Of a DNA stretch of 64,000 bases, positions 1-7,071 are shown one piece after another. The position numbers were made by a program, and so were the translations under genes. The DNA is taken from positions 1,550,001 to 1,614,000 of the forward strand of contig CAVZII010000005.1 of the NCBI GenBank assembly GCA_963775275.1, read 5' to 3'. Each line of letters starts with the position of its first letter. The stretch's first letter is position 1. The notes beneath the pieces were generated by a model, which saw only the letters and a program-made list of their open reading frames with translations, had not been told where the DNA came from and made no database searches. This DNA is from JANWHQ01 sp963775275. Its GTDB lineage: Bacteria; Pseudomonadota; Alphaproteobacteria; Caulobacterales; Caulobacteraceae.

Positions 1-2
1 GG

Positions 3-595
3 CGCGGTCATGCCGCAGGCCTTCTCACCGTGGCCGGAACGATGACCGGCGGGGTCTTCTACGCGGCGCTCTGCGGCTTCGGATTCATGAGCGTGCTGGT
101 CGCCCAGCCTGCGCTCTACCTCGTGGTGAAGATCGCCGGCGCGGCCTATCTCGCCGTGATCGGCGCCCGGATGCTGTGGGGGGCGCTCAAGGGGCCCCCT
201 TCCCGGCCTTCGGCCGGACTTCCCCCCGGGGGGAAGCTTTGCGCCGGCGCGGTCCTCCCCCCCCGGCGGAGGCGGCCCGCAGGGCCGCAGAGGGCGAACC
301 TTTCCGGCAAGGTCTTCTGACCAATGTGCTGAACCCGAAGGTCGCGATCTTCTACCTGGCCGCCTTGCCGCAGTTCACGGGCCACGGCCCGGACGCGCCG
401 CTGATGGGCGTGCTGTTGATCGCCATCCACTACGCCATGGGCGCGGCCTGGCTTTGTACGGTCGCGCTTGGCGCCGGCCGTCTGGGCGCCGCCTTCCGCG
501 AGAGCGCGCTGATGCGCTGGCTGGAGGGCGTGGCGGGCCTGTTCCTGATCGGCGTGGCCGGCCGGCTCGCGCTCGAACGCGCCGAGGTGCACTGA
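3..595 (+). pseudogene. LysE/RhtB-family exporter gene, 5' end outside window, interrupted by a palindromic repeat and frameshifted
   Basis: The family exports amino acids or homoserine lactones across the inner membrane. The first half (from base 3) reads in one frame with the family's hydrophobic helices, including AAYLAVIGARMLWGALKG. The conserved second half, with LLTNVLNPKVAIFYLAALPQF, resumes in another frame at about 300. Between them lies roughly 100 bases of GC-rich palindromic DNA that codes for nothing family-like and shifts the frame. The two halves otherwise match a normal protein, so this is an insertion into a once intact gene. The stop TGA (593-595) overlaps the atpG start (TGATG), so it was translationally coupled to atpG, an unusual place for an exporter. 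The true start lies left of the window. Confidence 0.75.
194..292. repeat. GC-rich palindromic element inside the lysE-type gene
   Basis: The stretch holds a perfect 18-base palindrome at 219-236 (CTTCCCCCCGGGGGGAAG), a GGCC-TTC-GGCC hairpin at about 205-215, and a further GGCGGCCCGCAGGGCCGC inverted repeat near 269-286. It sits exactly where the exporter reading frame breaks. It has the style of short intergenic palindromic repeats common in Caulobacterales. Its ends are estimated from the loss and return of coding sequence. Confidence 0.6.
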
Positions 596-1476
596 TGGCC
601 AGCGTCAAGGAAATGCGGAGCCGCATCACCTCGGTGAAGGCGACGCAGAAGATCACCAAGGCCATGCAGATGGTGGCCGCGGCCAAGCTGCGCCGCGCGC
701 AGGAGGCGGCCGAGAACGCGCGCCCCTACGCCCGGCGCATGGCCGCGGTGATCGCCAACCTGGCCAAGGGCGTCGCCGGCAAGCCCGGCGCGCCCGAGCT
801 GCTGGCGGGCTCCGGGCGCGACCAGAAGCACCTGATCGTGGTCGCGACCTCCGACCGGGGTCTCGCCGGCGGGTTCAACACCGCGATCGTGCGGGCCGCG
901 CGCGAGCGCATCGCCGAGCTGGCCAATGCGGGCAAGGAAGTCCGCATCATCTGCATCGGCAAGAAGGGACGCGACCAGCTGCGCCGCCTGCACGGCGACA
1001 AGTTCGTCGAGGCGTTCGACCTGTCGGGCGAGAAGACGATCTCCATCGCCTCGGCAGAGCCGGCCGCCCAGCTGATCCTCGCCCTCTTCGCCGAGGGCCA
1101 GGCGGACGTGGTCACCCTGTTCTACAGCCGCTTCAAGAGCGTGGTCAGCCAGGTCCCGACGGCCAGGCAGCTGATCCCGGCCGTTGTGGAGGAGGGGAGC
1201 GAGGCCGCCGACCTCGCCGGCGCCGCCTATGAGTACGAGCCCGACGAGGAGGAAATCCTGAAGATCCTCCTGCCGCGCAACATCACCGTCCAGATCCTGT
1301 CGGCCCTGTTCGAGAACCAGGCGGGCTTCTATGCCGCCCAGATGGCCGCCATGGACTCCGCCACCCGCAACGCCGGCGAGATGATCGACCGGCTGACCCT
1401 GCAGATGAACCGCACCCGCCAGGCGCAGATCACCAAGGAGCTGATCGAGATCATCTCCGGCGCCGAAGCCCTTTGA
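595..1476 (+). CDS. atpG: ATP synthase F1 gamma subunit
   Basis: Central rotor shaft of the F1F0 ATP synthase, turning inside the alpha3beta3 ring at the inner membrane. The 293-residue product opens with the family's MASVKEMRSRITSVKATQKI segment, which forms the N-terminal coiled-coil helix, and ends with the matching C-terminal helix (MNRTRQAQITKELIEIISGA). Length is normal for alphaproteobacteria. The ATG at 595 overlaps the stop of the broken exporter gene. atpD follows after 19 bases, so atpG-atpD-atpC form one transcription unit; atpH and atpA would lie upstream, outside the window. Confidence 0.97.
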   Translation: MASVKEMRSRITSVKATQKITKAMQMVAAAKLRRAQEAAENARPYARRMAAVIANLAKGVAGKPGAPELLAGSGRDQKHLIVVATSDRGLAGGFNTAIVRAARERIAELANAGKEVRIICIGKKGRDQLRRLHGDKFVEAFDLSGEKTISIASAEPAAQLILALFAEGQADVVTLFYSRFKSVVSQVPTARQLIPAVVEEGSEAADLAGAAYEYEPDEEEILKILLPRNITVQILSALFENQAGFYAAQMAAMDSATRNAGEMIDRLTLQMNRTRQAQITKELIEIISGAEAL

Positions 1477-1495
1477 CGAGAGACCCGTAGAGCCC

Positions 1496-2998
1496 ATGGC
1501 CAGATCAGCCGCCAAGACCAAGCCCACGGCCGAAGCCGCCGCCCTTCCCGCAGGGGCCAAGGGCAAGATCGTCCAGATCATCGGCGCGGTGGTCGACGTC
1601 GAGTTCGACGGCCATCTGCCGTCGATCCTGAACGCGCTGGAGACCACCAACCGCGACCAGCGGACGGGCGAGACCTTCCGTCTGGTCCTCGAGGTCGCCC
1701 AGCACCTCGGCGAAAGCACCGTGCGCACCATCGCCATGGACACCACCGAGGGCCTCGTGCGCGGCCAGGACGTGGTCGACACCGGCGCGCCGATCACCGT
1801 GCCGGTGGGCCCGGCGACGCTTGGGCGGATCATGAACGTCATCGGCGAGCCGGTGGACGAGGCCGGCCCGATCGAGAGCCCGCACCAGCGGGGCATCCAC
1901 GCCGAGGCGCCGCCGTTCGAGGACCAGTCCACCACCAAGGAGATCCTGGTCACGGGCATCAAGGTGGTGGACCTGCTCTGCCCCTACACCCGCGGCGGCA
2001 AGATCGGCCTGTTCGGCGGCGCGGGCGTCGGCAAGACCGTGACCATGCAGGAGCTGATCAACAACATCGCCAAGGCCTACGGCGGCTATTCGGTGCTGGC
2101 GGGGGTCGGCGAGCGCACGCGCGAGGGCAACGACCTCTATCACGAGATGATCGAGTCCGGCGTCAACGTCGATCCGCGCAAGACCGGCTCGAACCAGGGC
2201 TCGCGCTGCGCCCTGGTCTACGGCCAGATGAACGAGCCGCCGGGCGCCCGCGCGCGGGTGGCGCTGACGGGCCTGGCCCAGGCGGAGTATTTCCGCGACG
2301 AGGAGGGCAAGGACGTGCTGCTCTTCATCGACAACATCTTCCGCTTCACCCAGGCGGGCTCCGAAGTGTCGGCGCTCCTGGGCCGCATCCCCTCCGCCGT
2401 GGGCTATCAGCCGACCCTCGCCACCGAGATGGGCGGCCTGCAGGAGCGGATCACCTCCACCAACAAGGGCTCGATCACCTCGGTCCAGGCCATCTACGTG
2501 CCCGCCGACGACCTGACCGACCCGGCGCCGGCCACGTCCTTCGCCCACCTGGACGCCAAGACGGTGCTCTCGCGGGACATCGCGGCCATGGGCCTGTTCC
2601 CGGCGGTGGACCCCCTGGATTCCACCTCGCGGATCCTCGACCCTCTGGTGATCGGCGAGGAGCACTACAACGTCGCGCGCCGCACCCAGGAGATCCTCCA
2701 GCAGTACCGGGCGCTGCGCGACATCATCGCGATCCTGGGCATGGACGAGCTCTCCGAAGAGGACAAGCTGACCGTGGCGCGCGCGCGCAAGATCCAGCGG
2801 TTCCTGTCCCAGCCCCTGCACGTGGCCGAGGCCTTCACCAACCAGCCGGGCGTGTTCGTCCAGCTGGAGGACACCATCCGCTCGTTCAAGGCGATCGCGG
2901 ACGGAACCTACGACAACCTGCCCGAGGCGGCCTTCTACATGGTCGGCACCATCGAAGAGGCGGTGGCCAAGGCCGAGAAGATGGCCGAGGAGGCCTGA
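1496..2998 (+). CDS. atpD: ATP synthase F1 beta subunit
   Basis: Catalytic subunit that makes ATP from ADP and phosphate in F1. The 500-residue protein has the P-loop GGAGVGKT at about residues 174-181, the GERTREGNDLYHEM segment and the ALLGRIPSAVGYQPTL region. About 20 alanine/lysine-rich residues precede the usual KGKIVQIIGAVVDVEF start; such N-terminal extensions occur in Caulobacter relatives. It lies between atpG and atpC in the expected order, with four bases to the atpC start. Confidence 0.98.
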   Translation: MARSAAKTKPTAEAAALPAGAKGKIVQIIGAVVDVEFDGHLPSILNALETTNRDQRTGETFRLVLEVAQHLGESTVRTIAMDTTEGLVRGQDVVDTGAPITVPVGPATLGRIMNVIGEPVDEAGPIESPHQRGIHAEAPPFEDQSTTKEILVTGIKVVDLLCPYTRGGKIGLFGGAGVGKTVTMQELINNIAKAYGGYSVLAGVGERTREGNDLYHEMIESGVNVDPRKTGSNQGSRCALVYGQMNEPPGARARVALTGLAQAEYFRDEEGKDVLLFIDNIFRFTQAGSEVSALLGRIPSAVGYQPTLATEMGGLQERITSTNKGSITSVQAIYVPADDLTDPAPATSFAHLDAKTVLSRDIAAMGLFPAVDPLDSTSRILDPLVIGEEHYNVARRTQEILQQYRALRDIIAILGMDELSEEDKLTVARARKIQRFLSQPLHVAEAFTNQPGVFVQLEDTIRSFKAIADGTYDNLPEAAFYMVGTIEEAVAKAEKMAEEA

Positions 2999-3002
2999 GG
3001 CG

Positions 3003-3266
3003 GTGGCCGACAAGCTCAGCTTCCTGCTGGTTGCGCCCGAACGTGAGCTGTTCTCGGGCGAGGTCGACCAGGTCGACGCCGCCGGCGTCGAGGGCGATTT
3101 CGCCGTGCTCGCCAACCATGCGCCGTTCATGACGGCGCTGAAGGAGGGCGAGATCACCGTCCGCGACGGGGGCCGCACGCGGGTGTTCAAGGTGCGCGGC
3201 GGCTTCGCGGAGGTGACGCCGCTGGGGCTGACCGTCCTGGCCGAGCACGCGGTCGAAGCGGGCTGA
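3003..3266 (+). CDS. atpC: ATP synthase F1 epsilon subunit, short form
   Basis: Links the gamma shaft to the c-ring and in many bacteria restrains ATP hydrolysis. The GTG start at 3003 gives 87 residues that cover the N-terminal beta-sandwich (KLSFLLVAPERELFSGEVDQV, GDFAVLANHAPFMTALKEGE, GGFAEVTPLGLTVLAEHA). The protein stops where the C-terminal two-helix domain would begin, so it should lack the helical arm that inhibits the enzyme in Escherichia coli and Bacillus. Short epsilon subunits are known in some alphaproteobacteria, so this need not be a truncation. It is the last gene of the atp cluster. Confidence 0.93.
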   Translation: MADKLSFLLVAPERELFSGEVDQVDAAGVEGDFAVLANHAPFMTALKEGEITVRDGGRTRVFKVRGGFAEVTPLGLTVLAEHAVEAG

Positions 3267-3283
3267 GCCGGACCGTGTCCGGC
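3267..3283 (+). terminator. Hairpin directly after atpC
   Basis: A perfect 7-bp stem with a three-base loop (GCCGGAC-CGT-GTCCGGC) begins right after the atpC stop. No T-run follows, so it may stabilise the 3' end of the atp message or help Rho-dependent termination rather than act as a classical intrinsic terminator. Confidence 0.4.
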
Positions 3284-3495
3284 GAAGTCCTGGCCGGTTC
3301 CGTCGTGCGGACGCGCTCTGAACTTTGCGACTCGGGCCCGGTCAAGCCCGCGCCGCGCACAGCGCATTCAGGCGCCGGCGCGCCTTCAGGGCGGGAAACC
3401 GGCTTTCCAGAAGGCGCGCGGGACGCGAGAGGGGTTGCGCAGCCGCGCTCGGGAGGGTGTCATGCGGCCCCTCAGGGACCAAGGGGAGGGCAACC

Positions 3496-4146
3496 ATGAC
3501 CCGCATTCTGTTCGCCTGTCTGGCTGCGGCCTCCGTCTCCGCTGGCGCCGTCGCGGCGTCGGCCCAGCCTGCCGAGCCGGCGCCCCCGCCACAGCCGCCT
3601 GCGAGCGCCGCGCCGGCTCCCGCCGCGGCCCCCGCCCCCTCGGCGGCGCCCGTCCAGCCGATCCTGCCCGAGACCCAGGACCTGCCCAAGCCTACGGGCG
3701 AGGCCATCCCCATGATCGACCTGATGGAGCAGGCCTGCCTGCCGCTGATCGCCAAGCAGGACGTCAAGTCGGTGACCAAGGCCAACGGCCTGAAGAAGAC
3801 CCGCGACGGGCTGGTCCTGAGGCTGCCGGGCGTGCAGCAGATCACAGTCTCGCCGCCGACCAACGCCAATCCCGAAATCTGCACGCTCACCATCCGCTAC
3901 GAGGTCGACCAGTCCAAGCCCCTGGTGGACGCCCTGTTCGTCTGGGCCGCGACCCGGATGCCGCCCCTGCCGCCGCTCAGCTCGGACTACAAGCCGACCC
4001 CGACGCTCACCACCTGGTCCTGGGCCGTGGATACGGGCCAGATGAAGGAGGGCCTGGTGTTCACCATCCGCAAAAAGCCGGACGGCAGTCCGGTGGGCCG
4101 GGGCTACGACGAGGCGACGCTGCTGCTGAGCAAGACCGGAGGCTGA
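3496..4146 (+). CDS. Secreted proline/alanine-rich protein of unknown function
   Basis: The ATG at 3496 follows an AGGGGAGGG ribosome-binding sequence. The 216-residue product has a clear signal peptide (MTRILFACLAAASVSAGAVA, cleavage near ASA-QP), then about 40 residues of Pro/Ala-rich low-complexity linker, then a compact C-terminal domain of about 140 residues with two cysteines (EQACLPLI and PEICTLTIRY) that could form a disulfide. Export to the periplasm is likely. I do not recognise a named family. It stands alone between atpC and a small membrane protein gene, with about 230 bases of leader. Confidence 0.75.
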   Translation: MTRILFACLAAASVSAGAVAASAQPAEPAPPPQPPASAAPAPAAAPAPSAAPVQPILPETQDLPKPTGEAIPMIDLMEQACLPLIAKQDVKSVTKANGLKKTRDGLVLRLPGVQQITVSPPTNANPEICTLTIRYEVDQSKPLVDALFVWAATRMPPLPPLSSDYKPTPTLTTWSWAVDTGQMKEGLVFTIRKKPDGSPVGRGYDEATLLLSKTGG

Positions 4147-4188
4147 TCGGGCCTTGCGCCGCCGCACCGGCCGTGCGCTGAAGCAGCC

Positions 4189-4437
4189 ATGAACCTGCCC
4201 GACCTCGCCGGCGTCCTCGGCGTCCTGATGATCCTCGCGGCCTACGCCGGCGCCCAGTTCGGCCGGCTCGATCCACGCGCACCGCCGGCCCTGCTGCTGA
4301 ACCTGGTCGGGGCGAGCCTGATCCTGGCCTCGCTGAGCGTGCGCTTCAATCTGGCCGCCTTCCTGATGGAGGCGGCCTGGGCGCTCCTCGCGCTCTACGG
4401 TCTCGTCCGGCTCGCGCTCGCACGAAGGCGGCGCTAG
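4189..4437 (+). CDS. Small inner-membrane protein, CBU_0592-like
   Basis: 82 residues with three hydrophobic segments: LAGVLGVLMILAAYAGAQF near 5-23, a second near 34-48, and FLMEAAWALLALYGLVRLAL near the end. The layout (DLAGVLG start, FGRLDP loop, FNLAAFLMEAAW) resembles the CBU_0592 family of small membrane proteins, whose function is unknown. It begins 43 bases after the preceding gene and ends nine bases before the piuC-like start, so it is probably cotranscribed with the dioxygenase gene. Confidence 0.7.
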   Translation: MNLPDLAGVLGVLMILAAYAGAQFGRLDPRAPPALLLNLVGASLILASLSVRFNLAAFLMEAAWALLALYGLVRLALARRRR

Positions 4438-4446
4438 AAGCTTCGC

Positions 4447-5112
4447 ATGTTCCTCGAGGTTCCGGACCTTCTCACCGCGGACGAGGTCGCCTATCTGCGC
4501 GGCCTGTTCGACACCTTGCGCTTCGTCGACGGACGCGCCACCAACCAGCACTCCAAGGTCAAGAACAACCTCCAGCTCGATTACGAGGATCCGGGCTACG
4601 AGGCGTCCTCCAGGTTGCTGCACGACGCCCTTGGGCGCAACGAGCGGGTCTCGGCCTTCGCCTTCCCCAAGACCATCGCCCCGCCCCTGCTCACCCGCTA
4701 TGCGCCGGGGATGAACTACGGCGCCCATTCCGACGCGCCCTTCATGCAGGTCGACGGCGCGCGGCTGCGATCGGACCTCTCCTGCACCATCTTCCTGGCC
4801 GAGCCTTCGAGCTACGACGGCGGCGAGCTGTCGGTCCAGCTCGGCGGGCGCACGCTGGACTTCAAGCTGCCGGCCGGCGGAGCGGTGGTCTATCCGTCCA
4901 CGACCCTGCACCAGGTCAAGCCGGTCACCCGGGGCGAGCGCCTGGTGGCGATCACCTTCATGGAGAGCCTGCTTCCCGACCAGGCGCAGCGCGAGCTGCT
5001 CTACAATCTGAACGAGGTGGCGGCGCTCGAGGCCTACAACCTGAGCTGGGAGAACCGCACGCGGCTCAGCTATGTGGCGGGCGCCCTGATGCGGATGTGG
5101 AGCAAGAGCTAG
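4447..5112 (+). CDS. piuC: Fe(II)/2-oxoglutarate-dependent dioxygenase, PiuC/YbiX family
   Basis: 221-residue cytosolic dioxygenase of the PKHD-type hydroxylase family, often linked to iron uptake through TonB receptors. The iron ligands are H94 and D96 in GAHSDAPFM and H155 in TTLHQVKPVTRGERL, with R165 placed to bind 2-oxoglutarate. Length and start (FLEVPDLLT) match the family. No TonB receptor gene lies beside it here, so the iron link is from the family only. Its TAG stop (5110-5112) is part of the CTAG that begins a paired-hairpin element. Confidence 0.88.
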   Translation: MFLEVPDLLTADEVAYLRGLFDTLRFVDGRATNQHSKVKNNLQLDYEDPGYEASSRLLHDALGRNERVSAFAFPKTIAPPLLTRYAPGMNYGAHSDAPFMQVDGARLRSDLSCTIFLAEPSSYDGGELSVQLGGRTLDFKLPAGGAVVYPSTTLHQVKPVTRGERLVAITFMESLLPDQAQRELLYNLNEVAALEAYNLSWENRTRLSYVAGALMRMWSKS

Positions 5113-5272
5113 TGTGGTGGATCAGAAGTTCGCATGATGATGGCGGCGCCCTCGGCTGCGAACTTCTGATCCGTAAACCACACTAGAATCATACATTTGC
5201 TAGTGTCCTATCGATTCCGAAGTTCGCATCCGCCTTGCAAATGCGCTGGCGAACTTCGGAATCGGACACTAG
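5109..5272 (+). repeat. Paired-hairpin CTAG element, copy 1 (A-linker-B)
   Basis: Hairpin A (5109-5186) starts CTAGTGTGGT and ends ACCACACTAG; its inner arms are GGATCAGAAGTTCGCA and the complement. A linker AATCATACATTTG (5187-5199) follows. Hairpin B (5200-5272) starts CTAGTGTCC and ends GGACACTAG, with inner arms CGATTCCGAAGTTCGC. In both hairpins the arm next to the linker carries a short extra bulge (TTAC in A; TAT in B). B holds GATTC and GAATC, and the junction to the linker holds another GAATC. Copy 4 is almost identical. It fills the gap between convergent piuC and rppH. Confidence 0.9.
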
Positions 5273-5340
5273 AGCCTCGTCCGGGCTCTGAAGTTCGTCG
5301 CCGAGGCCGCCCCGAGTGCGGGACGAACGTCGACTTCACG

Positions 5341-5880
5341 TCACGCGTCGTCGCGGCCCGCGAAGGGCCTGAACGCCTGGATCACGAGCTCGTAGGCCGG
5401 GCGCTTGAAAGGAACGACCTGGTCCAGGGCCTCGTCCAGCCCGGCCCAGCGCCAGTCGTCGAACTCCACGTGCCGGTGGGCGTAGAGGTTGATCTCCGCT
5501 TCGTCGCCGGTGAAGCGCAAGGCGAACCAGACCTGCCTCTGCCCCTTCCACCCCTTGGCGATCTTGGAGCCGCGATACCCTTCGGGGAAATCGTAGGTGA
5601 TCCAGTCGTCGGTGCGGCCGATATAGGCCGCCGAGATCACGCCGGTCTCCTCCTGGAGCTCGCGCCGCGCCGCGTCCAGGAGCTGCTCGCCCTTGTCCAC
5701 GCCGCCCTGGGGGAACTGCCAGTTGAACGGCCCCGGCGCGCCGGCCCGTCGGCCGAGCCAGACCCGGCCGTCCAGGGGATGGAACAGCACGACGCCCACG
5801 TTGGGCCGATAGAGCGACAAGATGCCCGCGCCCGAGACGTCGTCCTGGTCGGCCTGGCCCGAGCGCAGAGGCGCGTTCAC
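5341..5880 (-). CDS. rppH: RNA pyrophosphohydrolase (Nudix)
   Basis: Removes pyrophosphate from the 5' end of triphosphorylated RNA and so starts mRNA decay. The Nudix box (GX5EX7REUXEEXGU) is complete at about residues 59-81, with the E-E pair in RELQEETGV; the YRPNVGVVLF opening and WQFPQGG segment are typical of RppH rather than other Nudix enzymes. The GTG start at 5880 overlaps the stop of the upstream deacetylase gene (GTGA), giving 179 residues and translational coupling. Between its end and copy 1 of the hairpin element lie about 68 bases with a weak remnant of similar arms (GAAGTTCGTC, GACGAAC). Confidence 0.92.
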   Translation of the reverse strand: MNAPLRSGQADQDDVSGAGILSLYRPNVGVVLFHPLDGRVWLGRRAGAPGPFNWQFPQGGVDKGEQLLDAARRELQEETGVISAAYIGRTDDWITYDFPEGYRGSKIAKGWKGQRQVWFALRFTGDEAEINLYAHRHVEFDDWRWAGLDEALDQVVPFKRPAYELVIQAFRPFAGRDDA

Positions 5881-6983
5881 CGCTTCGCCATCACGGCCGA
5901 GGCAGGCGCCAGGGCGAAGCCGCGGCTCTGGAGCGTCGCGGCCCAGCGCTGCACTTCCTGCAGGGTGATCGGATAGGCGAAGCCGGACCCCAGCGCCTTG
6001 CCCCGCTCCTGGGCCGACTGCTCCAGGCCGGCGAGCTCCTGGTCGATCGAGCCGCCGTCGAGGGTCTCGTCGATGATGCGGTCCGCGGACGCCCTCGGCA
6101 CGCCCCCGCCGCGGCCCGACGCCGACCCGTCGTCGATGAAGGCGAGGCCGCGCTTGCGAAGTGCGCCGGAGAAGACGCTCATCGCCGAATCCGAGGCCAG
6201 GAAGCGGCCGCCCAGATAGTTGGTCAAACCGAAATAGCCCGTCGCCCGGGAGAGCAGCCACTCCAGCCGCTTGACGGTCTCCTGCGCCGGATCCTGCGCC
6301 ATCAACGTATAGGGGCCGGGATCGTTCTGCGGATAGTCCACCGGCTCCATCGGGGTCTCGAGCAGCACCTCATGGCCGTTGGCGCGGGCGAGATCGATCC
6401 ACCCCTGCAGATCCTCGGCATAGGGCACGAACGACAGGGTCACCTCGGGCGGCAGCTCCTCGATCGCCTGGCGCGTGGCCTTGGCGTTGAGGCCGAGCCC
6501 CCCGATCACCAGCGCCACCTTGGGCAGGCCCGCATCCTTGAACGGGCGGGCGTAGGCCTGGGCGGGGGTGCGCCCGTCCGGGGCGATCACCGGCAGGAGC
6601 CCGCCCGGGCCCGGAGCCGAGAGCCCGGCGATGGGGGCCGCCGGCAGGGGCTGCCTGGAGGCGTCCGCGCCCTCGGGGGGCGCTGGCGCGGCGTCGGAAG
6701 CGCCGCTTCCCGGGCTGAACGGCGGCGGCGCGTCCACGGGCGGGGCCTTGGCCGCATGGGTCAGGGCGACCCGCACCCTCGGCGCGCCGGCGCGCGGGTC
6801 TCCGGTCACCGCGATCAGGGTCAGCGCCGCCACGAGGAAGAGGAAAGCCGCGCCGGCCACGCCCAGCATGGGACGCTCCAGCGACGCGCGCGCCAGGGCG
6901 GCGGCCCGGCCGGCGAACGCCGTCACGCCGCCTCCCGCGAAGGAGGCGGGACCTGCGGCGAACACTGACCGTCTGGAGAACAT
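5877..6983 (-). CDS. Divergent polysaccharide deacetylase family protein (YibQ/DUF610 type)
   Basis: 368 residues: a short cytosolic N-terminus, one membrane segment (about residues 40-60, VAGAAFLFLVAALTLIAV), a Pro/Ala-rich linker, then a periplasmic NodB-like domain beginning PKVALVIGGLGLNAKATRQA. Features of this divergent deacetylase branch are the EVTLSFVPYAEDLQGW, EVLLETPMEP and GLTNYLGGRFLASD segments. The activity is unproven for most members; a role in envelope polysaccharide or peptidoglycan is inferred from the fold and from envC and ctpA upstream. ATG at 6983 was chosen over an upstream TTG. The ctpA-deacetylase-rppH order is typical of alphaproteobacteria. Confidence 0.85.
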   Translation of the reverse strand: MFSRRSVFAAGPASFAGGGVTAFAGRAAALARASLERPMLGVAGAAFLFLVAALTLIAVTGDPRAGAPRVRVALTHAAKAPPVDAPPPFSPGSGASDAAPAPPEGADASRQPLPAAPIAGLSAPGPGGLLPVIAPDGRTPAQAYARPFKDAGLPKVALVIGGLGLNAKATRQAIEELPPEVTLSFVPYAEDLQGWIDLARANGHEVLLETPMEPVDYPQNDPGPYTLMAQDPAQETVKRLEWLLSRATGYFGLTNYLGGRFLASDSAMSVFSGALRKRGLAFIDDGSASGRGGGVPRASADRIIDETLDGGSIDQELAGLEQSAQERGKALGSGFAYPITLQEVQRWAATLQSRGFALAPASAVMAKR

Positions 6984-7021
6984 CAACCGACTTTCCGAAG
7001 CCCGATCCAGCCTCGGAAATC

Positions 7022-7029
7022 ATGGTTAA
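7022..7029 (-). promoter_or_regulatory. Possible CtrA half-site upstream of the deacetylase gene
   Basis: The minus strand reads TTAACCAT here, the favoured half of the CtrA box (TTAA-N7-TTAA); the second half seven bases on reads TTCC, so the site is incomplete. It lies in the 88-base gap between ctpA and the deacetylase gene, about 40 bases before the latter's start. CtrA is the master cell-cycle regulator of Caulobacterales. The match is short and could be chance. Confidence 0.25.
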
Positions 7030-7071
7030 TAAAGGGCGAAGCGCCCGGCGCCGGCCCTGCGGCCGATGGGC

